Part shown: positions 33,704 to 42,000 of the stretch, piece by piece
Numbering within the stretch: the first letter of the stretch is position 1
Layout of the letters: each line of letters opens with the position of its first letter
Assembly: GCF_900142175.1 (NCBI RefSeq)
Contig: NZ_FQZX01000002.1
Coordinates: 353,317 to 417,316 of the forward strand
Origin: Maribacter aquivivus
Lineage (GTDB): Bacteria; Bacteroidota; Bacteroidia; Flavobacteriales; Flavobacteriaceae
DNA length: 64,000 bases
Reading direction: 5' to 3'
Position numbers and translations under genes: made by a program
The notes under the pieces: model-generated
The model's input: only the letters and a program-made list of their open reading frames with translations
Database searches by the model: none
Told to the model about the DNA's origin: nothing

Positions 33704-34855
33704 TTAGAGCGTTAAATCTTGATATATTTTTTTCAATTTATCTTTTTGAGCATCCCACAGAAAATTACTTTTTACCTTTTCAAAAGCATTCGAAATATAA
33801 GTTTCCTTTCGTTCTGGTTCATCTAATACAAACCGAATACATCTTGCCAAGTCTTGTTCTCTATCCGGTTCAAATAGCAAAGCTTCTTGTGCTGTAACCA
33901 ACTCGGTCACCACTGGTAATTCAGATGCGATGACCATAGTCTCACAAGCCATACTCTCTAATATCTTAAGCGGACAACAACCTTGTGTAATGTTTCTATC
34001 ACACGCTTTTAATGGCGCAATAGAGGCTTCTGCGTAATGTATGTAGTTGTACAACTCTTTTTTAGGCAATCTAGATTTTAGAATAACACGGTTTTCTAGC
34101 CCTAATTTCTCTATCAGTTTTCTATAAGGCTTAAAGGCTTTCTCCTTTACAGCCAAACAAATAACCAGTTTTAGATCTTCAAAATCTTCTAAGTACGTCA
34201 TTGCTTTAAGCAACACATCTACACCTTGCCAAGGTTGTATGGCTCCAAAATAGATAATGTACTGTGCAGGTGCATCAACCGGTCTTTCGTAAGATGCTGG
34301 TATATGTGCCCCGTTAGGTATCACTTTTATCTTTGCTGCATCAATAGCATAATTAGTTTCTAAATATGCCTTGGTAACTTCGGAAGGAGTAATAATCACG
34401 GTCGCTTTTTGCAAACATTGCGACTCAATTTCTTTTAGTTTCTCTAGAAAAGTGGGTGTTAAATTGGGGTATCTATAAGGTAGCTCTATGGATGTTAGGG
34501 CGTTTACCTCAAAGATTGTTTTTATACTAGGCTCGGCAGTTAATCCCATGCCGCTCCAAACATCTCTAAAATGACCTATCTGAATAGATTCTTTATTTTT
34601 TTGGATATCAACAAATAGTTGCTGAGAGAAAAGAGAGGCTTTTTCTAAATAATTCATCTCCTCTTCGTTGTAATAACGCTTTATAACAATATTACCTTCC
34701 GTTTGTACGGCAGGGTAGGTGCTATTACCTCGTAAGCAGAATAATTGTAATTCATCGCATTGCTGCGATGATACGTTGATCATCTCTTTAATATGTGTAG
34801 AAGCACCTTTTGCGCTTGGGAACACATCATATGTAGCGTAAACATTTCTTTTCAT
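33704..34855 (-). CDS. glycosyltransferase family 4 protein
   Basis: A 383-residue GT-B enzyme. VYATYDVFPSAKGASTHIKEMI opens the acceptor domain; YIIYFGAIQPWQGVDVLLKAMTYLE begins the donor domain; PLKACDRNITQGCCPLKILESMACETMVIAS includes the E-containing donor loop in the variant form seen in GT4 enzymes that have K-L/I-L-E. It lies 5 bp after lemA. Together with the GT4 at 31234 and the GT1-like gene at 29817 it implies at least three sugar-transfer steps in this operon. Confidence 0.86.
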   Translation of the reverse strand: MKRNVYATYDVFPSAKGASTHIKEMINVSSQQCDELQLFCLRGNSTYPAVQTEGNIVIKRYYNEEEMNYLEKASLFSQQLFVDIQKNKESIQIGHFRDVWSGMGLTAEPSIKTIFEVNALTSIELPYRYPNLTPTFLEKLKEIESQCLQKATVIITPSEVTKAYLETNYAIDAAKIKVIPNGAHIPASYERPVDAPAQYIIYFGAIQPWQGVDVLLKAMTYLEDFEDLKLVICLAVKEKAFKPYRKLIEKLGLENRVILKSRLPKKELYNYIHYAEASIAPLKACDRNITQGCCPLKILESMACETMVIASELPVVTELVTAQEALLFEPDREQDLARCIRFVLDEPERKETYISNAFEKVKSNFLWDAQKDKLKKIYQDLTL

Positions 34856-34860
34856 CGAAA

Positions 34861-35415
34861 CTAGAAAGAAAATTTAACCGGTTCTTTCTCTTTCGAATTT
34901 TCAATTTCAAAAAACTCACCTTTATTGAAATTGAACATGTTAGCAAAAATATTAGAAGGAAAGCTTTCAATAGCGATATTGTTTTCTTTTACCGTAGCGT
35001 TGTAATACCTACGTGTCATTTCAATATCATCTTCTAATGAAGACAGCTCATTTTGCAACTCACTAAAATTTCTATTCGCTTTTAAATCAGGATAATTCTC
35101 TGCAACGGCAAAAAGGTTCACCATAGAGTTTTTCAAAGCACTTTCTGCTTTTCCCTGTTCATCAACAGATGAAGCGTTTTGTGCTAGATTTCTTGCTTTG
35201 GTAATATTTTCAAAAGTTTCCTTTTCATGCGTCGCATAGCCTTTAACGGTTTCAACCAAACCAGGAATCAAATCATATCGCTTTTTCAAGAACACATCAA
35301 TACTGCTCCAGCCTTCTGCCATTTCTGTTTTCTTTCTAACCAAGCCGTTGTACACTGAAATAGCATAGAAAAATAGGATAAGAACAATAGCAATTAATAC
35401 AATTGATATAAGCAT
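34861..35415 (-). CDS. LemA family protein
   Basis: A 184-residue protein with one N-terminal membrane helix (LISIVLIAIVLILFFYAISVYN) and the LemA signature in order: LVRKKTEMAEGWSSIDVFLKKRYDLIPGLVETVKGY, then ITKARNLAQ, then LFAVAENYPDLKANRNFSELQNELSSLEDDIEMTRRYYNATVKENN, then FPSNIFANMFNF. The length is normal. LemA proteins are helical membrane proteins of unknown biochemical role. Here it is the first gene of a tight seven-gene operon, an unusual partner set for LemA. Confidence 0.93.
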   Translation of the reverse strand: MLISIVLIAIVLILFFYAISVYNGLVRKKTEMAEGWSSIDVFLKKRYDLIPGLVETVKGYATHEKETFENITKARNLAQNASSVDEQGKAESALKNSMVNLFAVAENYPDLKANRNFSELQNELSSLEDDIEMTRRYYNATVKENNIAIESFPSNIFANMFNFNKGEFFEIENSKEKEPVKFSF

Positions 35416-35627
35416 AAGGATAGTTTTATGCTAAAATAACAGAATTAGTCGAGTTATATTATAATTATTGGAATCATCTTCCTACAAATTCAGGCTATTC
35501 GATGAAGGGCTTTATTAAAAAAAGTATCGCATAGTTTTTAAATGCAATCCAAAAAAATTTATTCTCTCTTTTTGTAAGCAAATGCAGTAAATGCGGACTC
35601 ATGAACATATAACTAACAACGCCATTT

Positions 35628-36350
35628 ATGAAAACCATTCTCTTCTTTGTCTTAAGCTTAAGTTGCTTAGGTTTGTTTGCACAAAAAACGTTAGACTTTC
35701 CTTCTAAAGATGGTTTGCAGATTACCGCAGATTATTATGAAGCCAAAGGGAGCGAAACCTTTATACTTCTTTTTCATCAAGCAGGGTGGAGCCGTGGAGA
35801 ATATAAAGAAATAGCACCCAAATTAAATGCCTTAGGCTATAGCTGCCTTGCCATAGACCAACGTTCTGGTGGAGCAGTGAATTCCGTTACCAACCAGACC
35901 AACCAAAGAGCGGTAGCCGCAGGGAAGGAAACCAAGTACCTAGATGCTTTTCAAGATATTGAAGCTACCGTAGCTTATGTAAAAAAGACATATACTCCAA
36001 AGAAAGTAATTATCTGGGGTAGTTCTTACTCTTCTTCTTTAGTACTTAAATATGCCGGTGACCATCCTGACAATATTGATGCTGCCATGGCTTTTTCTCC
36101 CGGAGAATATTTTGGTAAGGACGATTTTATAAAAAATAGTGCCGCAAATATTAAAGTACCCACGTTTATTACTTCTGCACAAAACGAGCAAGATAATTGG
36201 GCAGCTATAAACGAAGCGATACCTACTACAACAAAAGTATCATATGTGCCAGCTACCAAAGGAAATCATGGTTCACGGGCATTATGGGAAAAGTTTGATG
36301 ATAATGATGGTTATTGGAGCGCCGTAAAAGACTTTTTAAAGAATATATAG
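35628..36350 (+). CDS. exported alpha/beta hydrolase (dienelactone hydrolase-like)
   Basis: A 240-residue protein with a signal peptide (MKTILFFVLSLSCLGLFAQ). The fold shows FILLFHQAGWSRGEY (oxyanion region), CLAIDQRSGG, a nucleophile elbow VIIWGSSYSSSLVLKYA with G-S-S-Y-S, the acid region near TSAQNEQDNW and a catalytic-type His in ATKGNHGSRALW. It is probably a periplasmic esterase of unknown substrate. The lipoprotein gene at 36369 follows 18 bp later and is likely cotranscribed. Confidence 0.8.
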   Translation: MKTILFFVLSLSCLGLFAQKTLDFPSKDGLQITADYYEAKGSETFILLFHQAGWSRGEYKEIAPKLNALGYSCLAIDQRSGGAVNSVTNQTNQRAVAAGKETKYLDAFQDIEATVAYVKKTYTPKKVIIWGSSYSSSLVLKYAGDHPDNIDAAMAFSPGEYFGKDDFIKNSAANIKVPTFITSAQNEQDNWAAINEAIPTTTKVSYVPATKGNHGSRALWEKFDDNDGYWSAVKDFLKNI

Positions 36351-36368
36351 ATATATCATCAACCCATT

Positions 36369-37166
36369 ATGAAACAGCTAGCGATCCATTTTTCCATACT
36401 ATGTGTATTACTATTATCCATAACGGGCTGCAACCAAATGGACGAAAAAAAACACGCCGATAAAAGAGTAAAAAATGAAGTTCTAGTCTTAGGAACTATT
36501 CACGGCGGGCATCTAACGGATAACGTTTATACTACCGACTATCTAAAAAAATTGATCAAGAGTATTAATCCAGATTACATATTAACCGAGATTCCTCCAA
36601 ATCGTTTTAAAACTGCCTATGACGGCTTTAAAAGAGACGATAGTATTTCAGAACCGCGTACCATGCGTTTTCCTGAATATGTAGCTGTTGTTTTTCCATT
36701 ATCCAAAACCATGGATTTTGAAATTATACCTACCGCTGGTTGGACCAAGACCATGGCAGACGAACGAGGAGAGAAACTAAGGGCAATACAGAAAGACACT
36801 TCTAGAACAACAGATTGGACCGCATACATTTCAGCAAATAAGCGTACAGATTCTTTATACAAAGCAAGTGGCAGGGTTAATGACCCTTATTTCATACATA
36901 CCAATGCCTATGACAGCATTCAAGATATTGGATTACAAAAATACAATGAGCTATTTAATGAAGAACTAGGTCTTGGTGGTTGGGAAAATATAAATATTGC
37001 ACATTATTGGAATATTGAAAAGGCTCTTGAAAAACACCGCTATCAAGGTAAACGTATTCTAATTACTTATGGCGCCGGACACAAAGGCTGGTTTTTAAGA
37101 GAACTACGCAAGCGCGATGATATTGAGCTCTTAGAAATGCATCCATTTTTAGATGCTATTCAATAA
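36369..37166 (+). CDS. TraB/DUF5694-like lipoprotein
   Basis: A 265-residue lipoprotein (lipobox LLSITGCNQ, Cys ~21). The motif VLVLGTIHGGH near residue 45 is the G-T-x-H-x-x-H hallmark of the TraB/TIKI/erythromycin-esterase-like superfamily. YILTEIPPNRFK supplies the conserved Glu and ILITYGAGHKGWFLRELRKRDDIELL the C-terminal Gly-His. The closest family I know is DUF5694. Activity is unproven but metal-dependent hydrolysis is plausible. It follows the alpha/beta hydrolase by 18 bp. Confidence 0.68.
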   Translation: MKQLAIHFSILCVLLLSITGCNQMDEKKHADKRVKNEVLVLGTIHGGHLTDNVYTTDYLKKLIKSINPDYILTEIPPNRFKTAYDGFKRDDSISEPRTMRFPEYVAVVFPLSKTMDFEIIPTAGWTKTMADERGEKLRAIQKDTSRTTDWTAYISANKRTDSLYKASGRVNDPYFIHTNAYDSIQDIGLQKYNELFNEELGLGGWENINIAHYWNIEKALEKHRYQGKRILITYGAGHKGWFLRELRKRDDIELLEMHPFLDAIQ

Positions 37167-37221
37167 TCACCTTAGGGTTTAGTATCGTTTTGTATTTATA
37201 AAGCGCGACAGTAGGAGGGAA

Positions 37222-37351
37222 GCACTAAACCTTGATAAGGCTTTCTTTAACTTATTTAAAGAAGATGATAATATGTTTAATGTGGTAGAAGAACTACAAC
37301 CAAAGACATTACAATATCTGTAAGTTGCTTGATTTTAGACTGTATTATTAA
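37222..37351 (+). pseudogene. decayed duplicate of the 3' end of the DUF6642-like gene
   Basis: 130 bp closely matching 29650-29776 (shared blocks such as CTTGATAAGGCTTTC and CAAAGACATTACAAT). A one-base insertion after GAACTACAA shifts the frame and gives a premature stop at 37321. The 5' two-thirds of the gene is absent. It starts 20 bp after an AGGAGGGA-containing stretch also found at the repeats near 45350 and 53040. Confidence 0.85.
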
Positions 37352-37369
37352 ACCGATACCTAAAACAAA

Positions 37370-38668
37370 TCACATACTCTTCAATTTGATTTCAATTACT
37401 TGATTGCCGTTGTAGACAATTTTCAAACCTGCTTGTTGATTCGTTGAATTACCTATATGTTTAATAACAATAGGCATTTCTTCTCCTGTTGAAACCAAAA
37501 TATGTTCAACTTTTGACTCAATTTGATACTGATTTCTAGCATAACCTGTAAGTGCTATAGTACTAATAAAGCAGCCCGTATTACCTCCCGTATTTTTGAG
37601 ATTTATAGTCGTTTCGGTGCCAATTGGTATTTCAACTTCTGACTTAGCACTTAGCTTTGAACCTACAAGTGTTTTCCCTTTTGGGTTGTCCTCGCCATAC
37701 ACCTCCATGTTCCTTTGATTTCCACCGGCTTGTACCGGTGATCCCGCTGCTATATGTATACCATTTCCCGAAAGTATTGCCTGAGTACCATGCCTAGGAT
37801 AGTTCATATTCTCCTTTTTAGACCATAAACCTGATTTAGGATTATAGGCTTCAACAAGTTTATAAGCTGGTCCTGCTTCTTCACCTTCACCGCCCATTAC
37901 AAAAAGCTCCCCGTTATAAACTACAATACCAGGAGCGGCTCTTGGGGTCGGTAAATTTTCATATAATATAGACCAGCGCTTTAAGTCAAAATCATAAGTA
38001 TCAACTATTGCTGGTAACGGGGCAAACACTCCACCTTCGCCACCAGATTGTCTTCCGCCAGCGGCATATAATTTATTTTCGATCACAGCAGCACTAAAAT
38101 GATCCCGTTGTTGAGACGCATTTTCTAAAACAGTCCAGATATTGGCTTTAGGGTCATATTCATCAAACCAGTTGACATAACCGCCATCATGACCAATAGT
38201 ATTACCACCTATGACATAGAACTTATCTTTGTACATAACCAAACCTGCACCGCCTCTTCTTCTGTTTTCAGGAATCTCAGGACCTTGAATCCAATTGTCT
38301 GTAGGTGGGTGATATAACCATACATGTTCTTCAGGAATTTCTCTCGGAAAATTATTGGTCTTAAACGCTGCTACAACCCAAATAAAACCCTCATAAGCTG
38401 TTGCCTGAAAATGATTAAACTCTTTGGGCGCCATTCTACCGGTACTCCACGTGTTTTTCTTATAATCGTATATATCCAATTTCTGAGCAGATTCGCGACC
38501 TCCAAACAATACAAATTTATCACCAATTTGCACAAATGAACATTCGTGTCGCGCCGTATAATCTTCACTTTCATTCTTGTCGATCCATTTATCCGTATGC
38601 TTTTTATTCATTTGGCATAATCCTAAAAAAGGTATTAGAATCAATAAATAGCTCAATAGATTTTTCAT
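37370..38668 (-). CDS. exported kelch-repeat protein
   Basis: A 432-residue protein from the ATG at 38668, which puts the signal peptide MKNLLSYLLILIPFLGLCQ first (an upstream ATG at 38704 would bury it). Kelch beta-propeller repeats run from ~residue 45 to 340, with recurring F-x-V-x-GG, G-AG-x-V and W-x-(6)-P elements: QIGDKFVLFGGRES, YKDKFYVIGGNTIGHDGG, VIENKLYAAGGRQSG, VYNGELFVMGGEGE. A beta-sandwich C-terminal domain of ~100 residues follows. It is likely a secreted or outer-surface ligand-binding protein. No C-terminal type IX tail is evident. Confidence 0.82.
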   Translation of the reverse strand: MKNLLSYLLILIPFLGLCQMNKKHTDKWIDKNESEDYTARHECSFVQIGDKFVLFGGRESAQKLDIYDYKKNTWSTGRMAPKEFNHFQATAYEGFIWVVAAFKTNNFPREIPEEHVWLYHPPTDNWIQGPEIPENRRRGGAGLVMYKDKFYVIGGNTIGHDGGYVNWFDEYDPKANIWTVLENASQQRDHFSAAVIENKLYAAGGRQSGGEGGVFAPLPAIVDTYDFDLKRWSILYENLPTPRAAPGIVVYNGELFVMGGEGEEAGPAYKLVEAYNPKSGLWSKKENMNYPRHGTQAILSGNGIHIAAGSPVQAGGNQRNMEVYGEDNPKGKTLVGSKLSAKSEVEIPIGTETTINLKNTGGNTGCFISTIALTGYARNQYQIESKVEHILVSTGEEMPIVIKHIGNSTNQQAGLKIVYNGNQVIEIKLKSM

Positions 38669-38704
38669 ATCTGATATTTTTTTTTGAAGTATTGATATTG
38701 TCAT

Positions 38705-39015
38705 CTGGACTATAATAGTACACTATTTAATTGGTTTGTGAACTTTAACATTACTACCATTTTCTTTTCATAGTTTTTAAACAATCTGCCAATTTAAGCC
38801 TTTTAGGGAAGTTGTGCCATGCGGGTAATTATGCTCAGGTTTACCTGGCAATTGAGTTTAATTTTTTTTTAGAGGTTTTATTGAAAATGATTTAATACAT
38901 CCGCATTGTTTATGTAGCTCAAAATATCTTACTCGCTTTTGCGTTGAACTATAGCAAAATTTGAGCAAATATATTTTTGATACTATTTGTTTTCAAGAAC
39001 ATACAGCAAACAACT
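38705..39015. other. intergenic region with a terminator-like hairpin at 38832-38870
   Basis: No coding sequence supported. TGCTCAGGTTTACCTGGCA (38832-38850) is nearly self-complementary and is followed by nine T at 38862-38870 on the plus strand, although no plus-strand gene ends here. Confidence 0.4.
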
Positions 39016-42000
39016 ATGAAGTTAAAACTAATTTGCATAATTCTACTCCTAGTGGGCGTAGGCAATCTAAATGCCCAATGGAGCAATGAGCAACGACTAA
39101 TAGCCAGCAATAATGCAGAAGGTGATTTCTTTGGAGATGCCGTGGCAGTATCTGGAAATTATGCTGTAATCGGCTCAAAAAGTAATGATGAGAACGGAAC
39201 TGGCAGCGGAGCAGCTTATATTTATGAAAAGGCTATTGACGGTACTTGGAATGAAATGCAAATACTTTCACCTAGTGATGCAGATGAATACCACCGCTTT
39301 GGTGAATCTGTCGCAATAAATGGGAATATTGCCATCATAGGGGCACCTGGTAACCCAGCTGTATACATCTTTGAAAAGTCGGTTGATGGCTCATGGACAG
39401 AATTACAAAAACTAATTGCTAGTGATGCACCCCGTGGTAACACTTTTGGTAACTCCATAGCTATATCGAATAACACAATTGTAGTAGGGGCTTCTAGGGA
39501 TAATGGTTCAACGGGAGCTGCTTATATATTTGAAAAAAGTATTGATGGTACTTGGTCCGAAGTCGTAAAAGTTGTTCCTGAAGATGCTATTTATGGATAT
39601 GGCTTTGGGATCTCGGTATCCGTATCAAATGATAGGGCGATAATAGGCGCATTCTCAGATGATGAAAGAGGTCGAGACAGTGGCTCTGCCTATATTTTTG
39701 AAAAAAATGCAAATACATGGATTCAAACACAAAAACTCTTTGCAAGTAATAGTAGTAGATATAATAGATTTGGCAATTCCGTTGCCATTTCATCAAATGT
39801 TGCAATAGTTGGTGCCGTTAACGATGTTTATATATTTGAAAAAGAAGCAGTTACAGATTGGATTGAAGTCGATAAACTGCATGACTATAGAAATGGTCAA
39901 CTGGGAAATGCAGTAGCTGTTTCGGGTAATGTAGCTATAGTTGGTGCTTTGTTAGATGATGAAGAATCGCCAGAAAGTGGCTCTGCCTATATGTTACGTA
40001 AATCAGCGAACGGTCTGTGGGATAATATTCAAAAAATTAACGCTAGTAATGCTGCTGTGGGCGATAAGTTTGGGGGAGCCGTAGCTATTTCTGGAGATGA
40101 TGCGTTAATAGGTTCGTCTTTTAAAAACATAAACGGTCAGAACAGTGGTGCGGCGTACTTTTATAATTACACCCCGACAACAAATCAAAAACCGCAACAA
40201 ACTGCCTATGGAACTTTAAATGTAGCGGAAAACAGTGATGATTTCCTAAGGGATATAAACGCCACGGACGACACGGATACCGAAGGAAACGGACTGCGCT
40301 ACACCTTTACCACCAAATACGGCTATGGTTTAGATAATGCCTTGTTTAATTTAACGGAAGATACGGGTATATTCTCATTTATAAACAGCCCAGATTTTGA
40401 AAATCCTCTTGACGGTAATAAGGATAATCAATATGAAATTCAGGTAACGGTAACAGATAGTGGCGGATTCTATGCCTATAGAAATTATACCGTGCAGGTA
40501 ACCGATGTTAATGAAACCATTTGGGGTAATGTACAAAGGGTATCGGCAAATGATTATTTATCCGGTAGTTGGTTTGGCAATTCTGTTGCCATTTCAAATG
40601 ATTTTGCTATAATTGGCGCTAATGGCCATGATGATTTTGGCATAGAAAGCGGCGCAGCATATCTATATGAAAAAGATACCAATGGCAATTGGCTTGAGGC
40701 TCAAAAACTAACGGCAAGTGACAGCAATACGTATGATTATTTTGGTAGTGCTGTTGCCATTTCTGGGAATACTGCTGTTGTAGGTGCTATTGGTAATGAT
40801 GATAATGGAGATAGCAGTGGTTCTGCCTATGTTTATGAGAGAAACGCAAATGGCATTTGGTTAGAATCACAAAAATTACTGGTTGATAATGGTGCTACAA
40901 ATAGTAATTTTGGAACCTCGGTCGGTATATCCCAAAATTATATAGTCGTAGGTACACACCATACGGACGCAAATTTAATAGATAAGGCATATGTATTTGA
41001 AAAAGGTGTGGATGGTAATTGGGTTCAGCTCCAAGTATTTACCGCTAGCGATGCAGCCTTAGGTGATGATTTTGGAGGCTCGGTCTCCATATCAGAAGAC
41101 CAAATTGTAATTGGTGCCGCACGTAATGGAAGTAATGGTAATAATAGCGGGGCTGCGTATATTTTTGAAAAAGGTACAGATGGTTATTTTTCGGAAACAC
41201 AAAAAATAGTTCCCAGTGATGCTTCTTTCAGCGATAGATTTGGTTCTTCGGTAGCTATTTCTGCAAATACCATTATAGTAGGTACCCCTGGCAATAATGA
41301 TGACGGAGACGGTAGTGGGTCTGCCTATATATTTGAAAAAAATACAGATGGTAATTGGGAAGAACAAGAAAAACTGACGGCTAGCGATGCAGCTTCAAAT
41401 AACTGGTTTGGTCAATCAGTATCCATTTCCGGTAATAGGGTAGTGGTAGGCTCAGATGAGAATGGAGTAGGTAGGGGTTCCGCTTATTTATTTGAAAAAG
41501 ATACAAATGGAACTTGGTTAGAAATACAAATACTCGACTCTAGACCTAATGCAGGTTATGATAGTTTTGGCGGTTCGGTTTCCATATCTGGGGACGTGGC
41601 CGTAGTAGGCGCACGAAATGACGATGAATACGGCGCTCATACCGGTGCTGCTTATTTTTTTGGTGGCACACTTTCAAATCAAGCTCCAAGATTAGAAGCA
41701 AATACAACTGTAACCATTATCGAAAACATAACAGCTATTGTATTAGATATCAATGCATCACACTATAAAGACACAGAGGGTAATGGTTTAGTCTATAACC
41801 TTTCTACTTTTAACAATGGAGGTATAGACAATGACCTCTTTACACTGGTAGCGGATACTGGTGAGCTTTCTTTCATTGCCCCGCCAGATTATAGTGAACC
41901 TCTGGATAATGATGCAGATAATACGTACAACGTTCAAGTAACGGTAACAGACAATGCAGGTTTAACAGCAACGCAAGAAATTGAAATTAGCGTTACACCG

